Source of the DNA: an uncultured Verrucomicrobia subdivision 3 bacterium
GTDB taxonomy: Bacteria; Verrucomicrobiota; Verrucomicrobiia; Limisphaerales; UBA11358
Direction of reading: 5' to 3'
Assembly (NCBI GenBank): GCA_903936645.1
Contig: CAIZWI010000132.1
Span: 1-52,922 of the forward strand
DNA length: 52,922 nucleotides
Shown here: positions 16,985 to 25,554 of the stretch, in pieces
How positions within the stretch are numbered: the stretch's first letter is position 1
Layout of the letters: each line of letters starts with the position of its first letter
The notes under the pieces: generated by a model
The model's database searches: none
Told to the model about the DNA's origin: nothing
The model's input: the letters and a program-made list of their open reading frames with translations, nothing else
Position numbers and translations under genes: made by a program

Positions 16985-17884
16985 TTAGAACTTGGTCATC
17001 TGCTCCAATTCGCGGACGCGGGCATCGATTTCGGAGCGTTTGGTTTTGGTGGTGCGAATGAGGCCGAAACCTTCGCAGCAGAAGGAGGCGGTGACACTGC
17101 CGTAAATCATTGCGCGGCGGAGGTTGGCGTCCACGGAACCCTTGGCGCTGGCCAGGTAGCCCATCAGGCCGCCGACAAAGGAATCGCCGGCGCCGGTGGG
17201 GTCCACCACCTGCTTCAAGGGATAGGCGGGGCAAATGAAGAAGCCCTGGGGACTGGACAGGATGGAGCCGTGGGAGCCTTTCTTGATGATGACGTATTTG
17301 GGACCCATTTTGTGAATCTTCTTGAGGGCGGCGAACACATTGTCCTCCTTGGTCAATTGATGGGCCTCGCCATCGTTCAGCACGAAGCCATCGATGCGTT
17401 TGAGGAGGCTGACCAAATCATTGAGGGCGATGTTCAGCCACAAGTCCATGGTGTCGGCCACGACGAACTTGGGCCGTTTGACCTGATCCAGGACGTGATG
17501 TTGCAAGGCGGGGGCGATGTTGGCCAGGAGCACGAAGGGCGTGCCTTGATGGGCGGTGGGCAGCACGGGGGTGAAACTTTCAAAGACGCCCAGCTCGGTG
17601 AGGAGGGTGCGGCGGTTGTTCATGTTGACCTCGTACTCGCCGGACCAGTGAAAGGTTTTGCCGGGCAAGATTTGGAGGCCGGCGACGTCGATGCCGTGCT
17701 TTTTGTAGAGGGCCAGGTATTTCTTGGGGAAGTCCTCGCCGACGACGCCGATGAGTTTCGTGGGGGAAAAAAAGCTGGCGGCGACGGACGCGTGGCTGGC
17801 CGAGCCCCCGAGCAGGCGGGGGTTTTCGGCTTTGGGGGTTTTAATGGAATCGAGGGCGGTGGAACCGACAATCAGGACGCTCAT
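16985..17884 (-). CDS. PfkB-family carbohydrate kinase
   Basis: The 299-residue protein is a ribokinase/PfkB-fold sugar or nucleoside kinase. The C-terminal signature DPTGAGDSFVGG (228-239) contains the catalytic base D234 and the anion hole. GGSASHASVA (26-35) corresponds to the N-terminal glycine-rich region, and NDGEAHQLT (170-178) to the conserved NExE-like motif. The substrate cannot be read from sequence. The ATG at 17884 is the only sensible start. It lies 39 bp after the glyoxalase-like gene on the same strand, so the two may form an operon. Confidence 0.87.
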   Translation of the reverse strand: MSVLIVGSTALDSIKTPKAENPRLLGGSASHASVAASFFSPTKLIGVVGEDFPKKYLALYKKHGIDVAGLQILPGKTFHWSGEYEVNMNNRRTLLTELGVFESFTPVLPTAHQGTPFVLLANIAPALQHHVLDQVKRPKFVVADTMDLWLNIALNDLVSLLKRIDGFVLNDGEAHQLTKEDNVFAALKKIHKMGPKYVIIKKGSHGSILSSPQGFFICPAYPLKQVVDPTGAGDSFVGGLMGYLASAKGSVDANLRRAMIYGSVTASFCCEGFGLIRTTKTKRSEIDARVRELEQMTKF

Positions 17885-17923
17885 GCGATGGGGGTTGGGG
17901 GGTGGCAGGGTTGACGGGCGGGA

Positions 17924-18313
17924 TCAGGGTTTGGGTTTTTGGATGAGTTCGATTTCGTAGCCTTCGGGGGCGTCGATAAAGGCGAAGACGCTGCCGGAGG
18001 AGCTGGCGGTGGGGCCGTCGGAGAATTGGAGGCCATGCTTCGCGAGGTGCTGGCTGAAGGCTGCCAGACTTTCCACCTCGAAGGCCAGGTGGGTGAGGTC
18101 GGGTTGGACTTGCACCGGGCCGCTGCCGGGGAAATAGGTGATCTCGATCAGTTCGTCACTATTGGGGGTTTGGAGGAATACCAATTCGGAGCCGCGCGGG
18201 GATTTGTGGCGTTTGACTTCGGTAAGGCCGAGGATGTCCCGGTAAAAGGACACGGTTCGCTCCAAGTCGTTGACCCGATAGCGGGTGTGGAGAAGTTTGG
18301 TGACCAAGCTCAT
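17924..18313 (-). CDS. gloA: Glyoxalase I-like VOC family protein
   Basis: This 129-residue protein has two beta-alpha-beta-beta-beta repeats of the vicinal-oxygen-chelate fold and aligns well with lactoylglutathione lyase (E. coli GloA, 135 residues). The four metal ligands of glyoxalase I are all present: H9 (LLHTRYRV), E57 (ELIEITY), H75 (LTHLAFEV) and E122 (YEIELI). It would detoxify methylglyoxal as the glutathione or other thiol adduct. A close relative with another substrate, such as methylmalonyl-CoA epimerase, is less likely given the spacing. The ATG at 18313 is chosen; a start at 18400 would add 29 unmatched residues. Confidence 0.8.
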   Translation of the reverse strand: MSLVTKLLHTRYRVNDLERTVSFYRDILGLTEVKRHKSPRGSELVFLQTPNSDELIEITYFPGSGPVQVQPDLTHLAFEVESLAAFSQHLAKHGLQFSDGPTASSSGSVFAFIDAPEGYEIELIQKPKP

Positions 18314-18388
18314 GGGGGCAGAGGATAAAGTGGCGGGCGGGTGGGGCGCAATCTTGAACCGGGATGACCGGAGCAAAACGTGATTTTC

Positions 18389-18415
18389 ATGAAATAGCAT
18401 GAAATAGCATGAAAT
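18389..18415. repeat. Short tandem repeat of ATGAAATAGC
   Basis: The 10-bp unit ATGAAATAGC occurs twice in tandem (18389-18398, 18399-18408), followed by a third partial copy ATGAAAT. It lies upstream of the glyoxalase gene. Function unknown; possibly slippage-derived. Confidence 0.6.
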
Positions 18416-18491
18416 GGGCCGGTTTCAGAAAGGATTCGCCGGGGCAAGGCGGGTGGGAGGGGGCAAAAGGCACCCGTGGTGGAAAAAGGGG

Positions 18492-18532
18492 TTGACAATT
18501 GGCTTTACTGTATTAATACTACTAGTACAGTA
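18492..18532 (+). promoter_or_regulatory. Promoter and GntR/YtrA-type operator
   Basis: A consensus -35 TTGACA (18492-18497) is followed after 16 bp by the -10-like TAATAC (18514-18519). Across the -10 and the presumed start of transcription lies a perfect inverted repeat, TACTGTA-N13-TACAGTA (18506-18512 with 18526-18532). Inside it are two smaller palindromes, GTATTAATAC and TACTAGTA. The 13-bp spacing matches the recalled Bacillus YtrA site AGTGTA-N13-TACACT. Binding by the GntR protein encoded immediately downstream would block the promoter, so autorepression is inferred. Confidence 0.8.
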
Positions 18533-18540
18533 AGTTTGCC

Positions 18541-18957
18541 GTGAATTTTAACATCGTCATCAGCACGGGTTCGAGCACGCCGATCTATAAACAGATTACG
18601 GATCAGGTGAAGCGCGCGGTGGTGTCGGGGCAGTTGACGGTGGCGGATCCGTTGCCGAGTGTGCGGGCCCTGGCGGAAAGCCTGGTATTGAATCCGAACA
18701 CGGTGGCGCGGGCATACGCGGATCTGGCGCGGGAGGGGATTATTGAGACCCGGCCGGGGCGCGGGGTGTTTATCATCCACAAGCGCAAAGTGTTTGCGCG
18801 GGAGGAAGGGTGGCGGCGGCTGGAGCCGTTGCTGGAGGCGCTGCTGGGGGAGGCGATGGCGCTGGATTTCACGCCGGAGGAACTCAAGGCGGCGCTGGAC
18901 CAAAAACTGAGCGAATGGCAGCCCCCGGCGGGCGATAAGAGCAAGGAATCCCAATGA
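18541..18957 (+). CDS. GntR-family (YtrA subfamily) transcriptional repressor
   Basis: The 138-residue protein has an N-terminal winged helix (PIYKQITDQVKRAVVSGQL, then LPSVRALAESLVLNPNTVARAYADL around 39-63, then GRGVFI) and a short C-terminal helical tail of about 60 residues. That short tail marks the YtrA subfamily, which usually controls an adjacent ABC transporter in response to cell-wall antibiotics or stress. The gene begins with GTG at 18541, only 8 bp after the operator, and has no Shine-Dalgarno sequence. Its stop overlaps the next start by ATGA, so it is coupled to the transporter genes. The inducer is unknown. Confidence 0.9.
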   Translation: MNFNIVISTGSSTPIYKQITDQVKRAVVSGQLTVADPLPSVRALAESLVLNPNTVARAYADLAREGIIETRPGRGVFIIHKRKVFAREEGWRRLEPLLEALLGEAMALDFTPEELKAALDQKLSEWQPPAGDKSKESQ

Positions 18958-19883
18958 AGCATGAACTGGTCATTCAAACCCGGGGTCTGACCCGGTATTA
19001 TGGCGCGCGGGCGGTGGTGCAGGATCTGCACCTGGAGGTGCCGCGCGGGAGTGTGTTTGCGTTCCTGGGCCGGAATGGTTCGGGGAAGACGACGACGATT
19101 CGCATGCTGCTGGGGCTGGTGTCGCCCACGCGCGGGGGCGGCAGTCTGCTGGGTTGTGACATCCGGGCGCTGACCCCGGCGATTCGGGCGCGGGTGGGTT
19201 ACCTGACGGAGGAGCATCAGCTGTATGGCTGGATGAAGGTGCGGGAAATGGGCGCGTTTCAGGCACCGTTTTATCCGCGCTGGCAGGAAAAAATCTTTCA
19301 AGGGGTGATCGGGCATTTTGGGCTGAAGCCGGAGGCGAAGGTGAAGGAGTTGTCGCGGGGCCAGCGGGCGGGACTGAGTCTGGCGCTGACGCTGGCGCCG
19401 GACCCGGAACTATTAATTCTGGATGACCCGGCGCTGGGGCTGGATCCGGTGGCGCGGCGGTCGCTGGTGGAGTCGATGATTTACCTGACCCGGCGCGCGG
19501 ACCGGACGATTTTCTTTTCCTCGCACAATCTGGCGGATGTGGAGCGGGTGGCGGACCACATGGCGGTGCTGGATTTTAGCGTGCTGCGGGCGTGCTGTCC
19601 GCTGGAGACGTTTCGGAGCAGTGTGCAGGAGGTGCAGTTGCGGTTTGCGGGGCCGCCACCGGCACTGCCCGCCATTCCCGGGTTATTACAGGCGTTCCGC
19701 ACGGAACGCGAGTTGCGGGTGACGTGCATTCATTACAATGGCGAGACGGAGCGGGCGCTGCGGCAACTGTCCCCGCTGAGCCTGGAAATTCTGCCCATGG
19801 GGCTGGAGGATGCGTTTATTAGTTACCTGGGCGAACGGGGCGAAAAATCATTCATTCTGGCGGACGCGGAGGTGGCATCATGA
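18954..19883 (+). CDS. ABC transporter ATP-binding protein (YtrB/BcrA-like)
   Basis: This 309-residue ATPase has Walker A GRNGSGKT (39-46), a signature written LSRGQ (133-137) rather than LSGGQ, Walker B LLILD (153-157) and an H-loop histidine (H191). The residue after Walker B, normally the catalytic glutamate, is aspartate (D158 in LDDPALGLDP). It should energise the membrane protein encoded next. Both ends overlap neighbours by ATGA, giving a three-gene regulator-ATPase-permease operon like ytr-type modules. The C-terminal ~90 residues form the accessory domain common in multidrug or bacitracin exporters. Substrate unknown. Confidence 0.92.
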   Translation: MKHELVIQTRGLTRYYGARAVVQDLHLEVPRGSVFAFLGRNGSGKTTTIRMLLGLVSPTRGGGSLLGCDIRALTPAIRARVGYLTEEHQLYGWMKVREMGAFQAPFYPRWQEKIFQGVIGHFGLKPEAKVKELSRGQRAGLSLALTLAPDPELLILDDPALGLDPVARRSLVESMIYLTRRADRTIFFSSHNLADVERVADHMAVLDFSVLRACCPLETFRSSVQEVQLRFAGPPPALPAIPGLLQAFRTERELRVTCIHYNGETERALRQLSPLSLEILPMGLEDAFISYLGERGEKSFILADAEVAS

Positions 19884-21880
19884 AACAATTGTGGCTGAAA
19901 GAATGGCGGGAACAGTTCAAGGTGATGTTGCTGGGGCTGGCGGGCATGACGCTGGTGCTCTGGCAGGCGGTCCGAGCGGGAATTGGCCAACTGGAAGGAC
20001 TTTTCCATGGGAACACCGTGGGGGCGGACGGATTACAGCCTTTGATTTCGGGCGACCTGCTGGTGGAAGCGGCCATCGGCTGCGGCGTTTTTGGGCTGGT
20101 GCTGGGCTGGTTGCAAATCCACTCGGAAAGTCACCGGGATTTGCGAGCGTTCCTATTGCACCGTCCGGTGGAGAGATTGCTCGTGCTGCACAGTAAATTG
20201 CTTTGCGGGCTGGGGCTTTACACGCTGGCGGTGGGGTTGCCGTTCACCGGTTTGCTGGTGTGGGTCTTAATCCCCGGCCATGTGCCGGCACCCTTTGAGT
20301 GGGCCATGGTGGAGCCATTATCCGCGGTGTTTTTGCTGGGGTTTACGACTTACGGGGCGGGGATGCTGGCAGGACTGCGACCGGCGCGCTGGTACGGCAG
20401 CCGCATTTTCGGGCTGGGCCCCGCAATTTTGGCGGCGATTGCGGTTTTTGCCGCGCGGGAGTACGGGCAGGCTCTAGCAGCATTGCTGGCGGCGGGCGGA
20501 TTGCTTTACCTGGCGATCCGGGGTGCCTTTCTCACGGGCGGAGCCTATGAGGACCAGCCGTGGTCGGCCAAACTGGCACTCAGTCTGACATGTGCGATGG
20601 CTGGCATGCTGCTCACCGCCCTGGGCATGGCAGTGGTGGCCAACCTCTTACGGGGCACCGGCGCTGCTTCCTACAACTATGTCTATTATACGCTGACGGC
20701 AGAGGGCCAGGTTTATCGGGTGGGGTTGAATGGGGAGGTATTGGACTTGGACAACCACCCACTCATGAATCCGAAAACGGGCCAACCAGTCAAACGGAGG
20801 GAATTCAATAAAACCCTGGCGGAAACCCGGCGGACCGATGTGGTTTTCGAGAAACCAACGCCCGATCACGGTCGCCGGCTGAGTCATTACAACTCCAGTG
20901 CGCGCTACTTTATTCCCTGGCGGGTAAATGATAAAACTTTATGGTACTGGTTGCCGGACGGGCGACTGGCAAGTTATGACGGGGGATCACGGCGGTTCAC
21001 GGGCTATCTTGCGCCGCGCAACCCCAGCGAGCATTTTTGGGTGCCGGAAAATTATTATCAAACGTATTTTCAACCCAACCCGCAATCCCAAGCGCTCGTT
21101 TCCAAGAAGACGGTTTACCGGCTGGATTTGGAGGCGCGAACGGTGACGCCCGGCTTTACCACAACCAATCAGGACGGGATTGGCGGCTTTGCGGATGGCT
21201 ACACTGGTGGGAACATGATGGTGGTGACGCGGGAAGCCATTCTTTTACTCAATGACAAAGGGGGAGTGGAGGTGACCTTGCCTTACCAGCCGGGCTGGCC
21301 CCAATACTCGACCGTCCAGGCTTACTGGCTGACCGGTACGAATGGGTATGCGGTGGCTTTTTCACCCGACGAGCGCATTAATAAGCAATCGGGCGGCAGG
21401 CTGAGCATCCAGTTGATTAGGGTGAATCCAGCCGGGCAAATCACGCGGACGCAAGCGTTGCCAGAGCTGCCGAAAGCAGAGGTGGCGGATAATGTGGGGG
21501 ATGCCTGCGCCCTGATTTTCCCACCGGCGGTACGCATGATGATTGAATGGCTTGCCGATCAGGATGTGCCGAATTATTGGGATGCGCTGAGCGCGATTCC
21601 CCCCCTGTTTTGCGCCTGGGCGGGCTGGTGGCAGGGGCGGCGTTATCATTTTAGCGGCCGGGCGCTGGCGGGGTGGGCGGTGTTTCATGCGATTTTTGGG
21701 ATTCCGGGGTTGATCGCCTTTTTCTGTGTGCAGGAATGGCCGGCCCGGGAGGTGTGTCCGGAGTGTCAGCAGTTGCGGCGGGTGGACCGGGAGCAGTGTG
21801 ATGCGTGTGGCGGGGCCTTTGCGTCGCCAGCGCGGAATGGGACGGAGATTTTTATGGCAAAGAACGCGGCGAGCACATAG
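19880..21880 (+). CDS. ABC-2-like permease with large inserted domain and C-terminal zinc ribbon
   Basis: The 666-residue membrane protein partners the ATPase. The first ~250 residues hold about seven hydrophobic segments. Then comes a soluble domain of about 300 residues (roughly 255-560), rich in beta strands with repeated W/Y/G motifs (LWYWLPDGRLASYDG, VYRLDLEARTVTPGF), reminiscent of a beta-propeller sensor. Two further hydrophobic segments follow, and finally a Cys4 ribbon, CPEC (626-629) and CDAC (640-643). Typical YtrC/D permeases lack the last two parts. The start overlaps the ATPase stop (ATGA). The stop codon TAG lies inside the first copy of a tandem repeat, so the last residues (about MAKNAAST) look repeat-derived. 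Confidence 0.75.
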   Translation: MKQLWLKEWREQFKVMLLGLAGMTLVLWQAVRAGIGQLEGLFHGNTVGADGLQPLISGDLLVEAAIGCGVFGLVLGWLQIHSESHRDLRAFLLHRPVERLLVLHSKLLCGLGLYTLAVGLPFTGLLVWVLIPGHVPAPFEWAMVEPLSAVFLLGFTTYGAGMLAGLRPARWYGSRIFGLGPAILAAIAVFAAREYGQALAALLAAGGLLYLAIRGAFLTGGAYEDQPWSAKLALSLTCAMAGMLLTALGMAVVANLLRGTGAASYNYVYYTLTAEGQVYRVGLNGEVLDLDNHPLMNPKTGQPVKRREFNKTLAETRRTDVVFEKPTPDHGRRLSHYNSSARYFIPWRVNDKTLWYWLPDGRLASYDGGSRRFTGYLAPRNPSEHFWVPENYYQTYFQPNPQSQALVSKKTVYRLDLEARTVTPGFTTTNQDGIGGFADGYTGGNMMVVTREAILLLNDKGGVEVTLPYQPGWPQYSTVQAYWLTGTNGYAVAFSPDERINKQSGGRLSIQLIRVNPAGQITRTQALPELPKAEVADNVGDACALIFPPAVRMMIEWLADQDVPNYWDALSAIPPLFCAWAGWWQGRRYHFSGRALAGWAVFHAIFGIPGLIAFFCVQEWPAREVCPECQQLRRVDREQCDACGGAFASPARNGTEIFMAKNAAST

Positions 21881-22200
21881 AAAGGACAAAAGATTTAAGC
21901 GGCGAAATAAAATATTTTTACAGAAGGGAACGAAGGTAGCGGAGGGCTGGGTGGGGGTGGACTGAGCTGGCCGCAGATGGATTTAAATGGGGCAGGGCAG
22001 GGTTTTTGCCACAAAAGAACACAGAGAGCACATAGATAAGACAGAAGACGCAAGGAGCGGAATTAAAATTTTTCACAGAAGGGAACGAAGAGAACGAAGG
22101 GTTGGGTGGGGGTGGACTGAGCTGGCCACGAAGGATTTAAATGGGGCAGGGGCAGGGGATTTTGGCCACAAAAGAACACAGAGAGCACATAGAAAAAAGG
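21856..22200. repeat. Tandem repeat of ~156 bp (about 2.2 copies)
   Basis: A unit that starts near GCCACAAAAGAACACAGAGA and contains GAGCACATAG, an AGAAGGGAACGAAG segment, GGGTGGGGGTGGACTGAGCT and GGATTTAAATGGGGCAGG recurs. GAGCACATAG ends at 21880, 22035 and 22192 (periods 155 and 157 bp). The first copy begins inside the permease gene and provides its stop codon. The gap 21881-22364 between permease and GH116 is filled by this array to about 22200; 22201-22364 shows no recognisable element. It is not a CRISPR array: units are long and unspaced. Confidence 0.85.
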
Positions 22201-22364
22201 GGGGATTTAAACCGGAAAATAGTGGGGCGATGTGGGTTGGGGCTCAAGGATGCGCGCTTGGCATTCGGCGGGGGCCAATTGACGGCGCGGGGTGCCAACA
22301 CGGTGGCTTGCACCGGTGGGGCGGTTGGTTTAGGGTGCCGGGGAACTACTTTGTTCACGTGAAC

Positions 22365-25300
22365 ATGAATGAACCGGTAAATAACGCAACGGCAAATGCA
22401 GCGGCGGGGGTTGGCAACGCGGCCCGCTTTTGGAATCGCCGGGATTTTCTCAAAACTTCGGCGGCGTCGGCGCTGGGGCTGGCGCTGAGCCGGGTGCCGG
22501 CCACGGCGGGGCCTTTTACACGCGAGGATTTTGAGCATTTGGTGCCGGCGGATAAAAAGTTATCGGCGGAGTGGGTTAAATCGCTGTTTGAACGGGGGGA
22601 GCCGGAGGTGTTGCGCGGGGGGGAGTTGAAGTTTGTGGGCATGCCGATTGGGGGGATTGGCGCGGGGCAACTTTATCTGGGCGGCGATGGGCGTTTGTGG
22701 CATTGGGATGTGTTTAATTTGCCGGCCAAGCGGCCCACCCCGGATGACGGGCATTACCGTAATCCGCTGGAACCGGAATCGCCGTTGGCGCAGGAATTTA
22801 CCCTGACGGTGGACGGTAACACGCGGCGGCTGGATCGCACGGGGTTTGCCTCGGTGGCGTTTCGGGGGGAATATCCGGTCGGCCGGGTGGAGTATGCGGA
22901 TCCCGGGCTGCCGGTGACGGTGCAATTGGAGGCGTTTTCGCCGTTCATTCCGCTGAACACTGATGACTCGAGTCTGCCGGCCACGATTCTCCAATTTACG
23001 TTGCGCAATCTTGCCGACCGGCCGGTGGCCGTGACGTTGACGGGGAGTTTGGAGAACGGGGTTTGTCACGCGCACCGGCAGGCGAATGGCCAGTTGCGGA
23101 ATCACGTTTGGCGGGAGCCGGGGATTACGGGAGTGCTGAGTTCGGCCGAGGCGGTGGCGTCCCCGGCGAGCCAGCGGCCGGACATTTTGTTTGAGGATTG
23201 GAACCGGGAGGATTATGCGGGGTGGACGGTGGCGGGAACGGCGTTTGGCCGCGGGCCAATCCAGAAGGCGGCGGCCCTGGCTTACCAGGGGGATTTGGGC
23301 GGGGACACGGTGCGGGTGGTCAATTCCCATGCGACGGCCCCGGGCAATTCGGTGGAGGAAAAGGACCAGGCCACGGGGCGGTTGACGAGCCGGGCGTTTA
23401 CGATTGAGCGCGGCTTTATTCATTTCTGGATCGGGGGCGGGCAGGCCCGTCCGGGTTCGCAGACGGGCCTGAGATTGCTGGTGGACGGTCAGCCGGTGCG
23501 GACGGCCAGTGGCCGGGACCACAACACGATGGGGCAGCAGTTTTTTGACGTGCGGCCGTATGCGGGCAAAACGGCGCAGTTGGAGATTGTGGATGATGCG
23601 ACGGGGCCGTGGGGCAATGTGGGCGTGGGGCGGATTGTGTTCACGGATCAAGTGGTGGAGACCGGTCCCCTGGAGAAACTGCCGGACTTTGGCACGCTTG
23701 CCCTGGCGGTGCTGGGGGGGGACGCGGCGGATCAGGCCAGTGCGGACGGCACGGTGCCGTTTGGGAAGACGTTGATGGGGAGTCTGAGCCGGCGGATGCA
23801 GCTCCCGCCCGGGGCGTCCGCGCAAGTGACTTTCGTGGTGGCCTGGCATTTTCCGAATCTTTCGCTGGGCGGGCGCTTGCCTCAGGCGGGCCGGCATTAT
23901 GCCACGCGTTTTGCCTCGGCGCAGGCGGTGGTGCAGTATGTGGCGCGGCATTTGGACCGGCTGGCGGGCGACACGCGGTTGTGGCGCGACACGTGGTATG
24001 ACAGCACGCTGCCGTATTGGTTTTTGGATCGCACGCTGTTGAACACGTCGATTTTGGCGAGTTCCACCTGTTACCGGTTTGCGAACGGGCGTTTTTATGG
24101 CTGGGAGGGCGTGGGGTGCTGTGAAGGCACGTGCGGGCATGTTTATCATTACGCGCACGCGGCGGCCAGGTTGTTTCCGGACCTGGAGCGGCGGACGCGG
24201 GAGGAGGTGGATTTTGGCCTGGCATTGCAGCCGGATGGAGCGATTCATTTCCGGGGTGAGTTCAATCGCATTCCGGCGGTGGACGGCCAGGCGGGGTATA
24301 TTTTACGGGCGTTGCGGGAGCATCAGATGTGTGCCACGCCGGATTTTTTGCACCGGAACTGGCCGCAGATCAAGCGGGCCACGCAATGGTTGATCGCGAA
24401 GGATGGCAACAATGACGGGCTGATCGAGAGCCACCAGCACAACACGCTGGACACGGACTGGTTTGGTCCGGTCGCGTGGTTGAGCGGGCTGTATCTGGCC
24501 GCGCTCGCGGCGGCGGCGGCCCTGGCGGAGGAAGCGGGGGACGCGGAGTTCGCGACGCAATGTCGTGGCCTGCTGGAAACCGGCCGCAAGAACCTGGTGG
24601 CCCAGTTGTTTGACGGCGATTATTTTATTAATCGCGTGGATCCGCAGCATCTGGATGCGATTAATTCGGGCACGGGCTGCGAGATTGACCAGGTTTTTGG
24701 GCAGAGCTGGGCGTGGCAGGTGGGACTGCCGAGGGTGTTGCCGGAGGCGGAAACGCGGAAGGCGTTGCAGTCGTTGTGGCGCTATAATTTCTCGCCGGAT
24801 GTCGGGCCGTACCGGCTGGCCAATCCGCCCGGGCGCTGGTATGCGGTGGCGGGTGAGGCGGGGCTGTTGATGTGTTCGTTTCCGCGCCGGGACTGGGATT
24901 ATAACCGGGCCAAGGGCAAAGGACCGGTATGGGCGGCGGGGTATTTTAACGAATGCATGAACGGGTTTGAATACCAGGTGGCAGGGCACATGTTGCGCGA
25001 GGGCATGCTGCTGGAGGGGATGGCGATCACGCGGGCCGTGCATGATCGGTATCACGCGGCGCGGCGCAATCCGTGGAACGAAATTGAATGCGGGGATCAC
25101 TACGCGCGGAGCATGGCGAGTTACGGGGTGTATCTGGCGGCGTGCGGTTTTGACTATCACGGTCCGAAGCAGCACCTGGGTTTCGCGCCGAAACTGGCGC
25201 CGGAGAATTTTCGCGGGGCTTTCACGAGCGCGGAGGGCTGGGGCAGTTACAGTCAGAAAACCGCGGGCGGCACGATGGACGCGGAAATTGCGGTGCGCTG

Positions 25301-25487
25301 GGGCGGCTTGAAATTGCGTACACTGGCGCTGGAGGTTCCGGAAATCACCCTGGCCAGTGCGCGGGTGGAACTGGCGGGGGCCACCGTGCCGACGCAGGTG
25401 AAACGGGAGGGAACGCGGGTGACGCTGACCCTGCCGGCGGGGACGGAAGTGCGGGCCGGGGAGGTTTTGAAAATTCGAATCAGCTGA
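22365..25487 (+). CDS. Tat-exported GH116-family beta-glucosidase (GBA2/DUF608-like) with inserted lectin-like module
   Basis: This 1040-residue protein resembles GH116 enzymes, the family of human GBA2 and archaeal beta-glucosidase/xylosidase. A Tat signal (RRDFLK at 25-30, then a hydrophobic stretch to about 50) predicts export. The GH116 N-terminal beta-sandwich starts with GMPIGGIGAGQLYLGGDGRL (about 90). The (alpha/alpha)6 barrel contains GTCGHVYHYAHAAARLFP and HQHNTLDTDWFGP. Between the two, residues about 274-428 form an extra beta-sandwich with GWTVAGTAFGRGP, RGFIHFWIGGG and LEIVDDATGPWGN, a module seen in Planctomycetes and Verrucomicrobia hydrolases. The ATG at 22365 precedes the Tat signal; the frame open upstream is repeat sequence. 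Specificity is unknown. Confidence 0.85.
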   Translation: MNEPVNNATANAAAGVGNAARFWNRRDFLKTSAASALGLALSRVPATAGPFTREDFEHLVPADKKLSAEWVKSLFERGEPEVLRGGELKFVGMPIGGIGAGQLYLGGDGRLWHWDVFNLPAKRPTPDDGHYRNPLEPESPLAQEFTLTVDGNTRRLDRTGFASVAFRGEYPVGRVEYADPGLPVTVQLEAFSPFIPLNTDDSSLPATILQFTLRNLADRPVAVTLTGSLENGVCHAHRQANGQLRNHVWREPGITGVLSSAEAVASPASQRPDILFEDWNREDYAGWTVAGTAFGRGPIQKAAALAYQGDLGGDTVRVVNSHATAPGNSVEEKDQATGRLTSRAFTIERGFIHFWIGGGQARPGSQTGLRLLVDGQPVRTASGRDHNTMGQQFFDVRPYAGKTAQLEIVDDATGPWGNVGVGRIVFTDQVVETGPLEKLPDFGTLALAVLGGDAADQASADGTVPFGKTLMGSLSRRMQLPPGASAQVTFVVAWHFPNLSLGGRLPQAGRHYATRFASAQAVVQYVARHLDRLAGDTRLWRDTWYDSTLPYWFLDRTLLNTSILASSTCYRFANGRFYGWEGVGCCEGTCGHVYHYAHAAARLFPDLERRTREEVDFGLALQPDGAIHFRGEFNRIPAVDGQAGYILRALREHQMCATPDFLHRNWPQIKRATQWLIAKDGNNDGLIESHQHNTLDTDWFGPVAWLSGLYLAALAAAAALAEEAGDAEFATQCRGLLETGRKNLVAQLFDGDYFINRVDPQHLDAINSGTGCEIDQVFGQSWAWQVGLPRVLPEAETRKALQSLWRYNFSPDVGPYRLANPPGRWYAVAGEAGLLMCSFPRRDWDYNRAKGKGPVWAAGYFNECMNGFEYQVAGHMLREGMLLEGMAITRAVHDRYHAARRNPWNEIECGDHYARSMASYGVYLAACGFDYHGPKQHLGFAPKLAPENFRGAFTSAEGWGSYSQKTAGGTMDAEIAVRWGGLKLRTLALEVPEITLASARVELAGATVPTQVKREGTRVTLTLPAGTEVRAGEVLKIRIS

Positions 25488-25520
25488 TTTGGCGGAATAG
25501 CGGGTGCCTGAGCGGAATGG

Positions 25521-25554
25521 TTCGCGCAGAGGCGCAGAGGACGCAGAGAAAGGC
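25521..25554. repeat. GCAGAG-rich dispersed repeat fragment
   Basis: The stretch CGCAGAGGCGCAGAGGACG followed by CAGAGAAAGGC has the same purine-rich GAG/ACGCAGAG flavour as the array near 22.0 kb and as common dispersed repeats of environmental bacteria. It lies in the 254-bp gap behind the GH116 gene, where nothing else is recognisable. Confidence 0.45.

Noticed and set aside
21856..22200. CRISPR array
   Set aside because: Repeats are ~156 bp, contiguous and imperfect, with no short repeats separated by unique spacers and no cas genes.
22560..24248. Long open frame (562 codons) on the minus strand opposite the GH116 gene
   Set aside because: Extreme Arg/Pro/His content and no domain signal; typical of the antisense of a high-GC gene.
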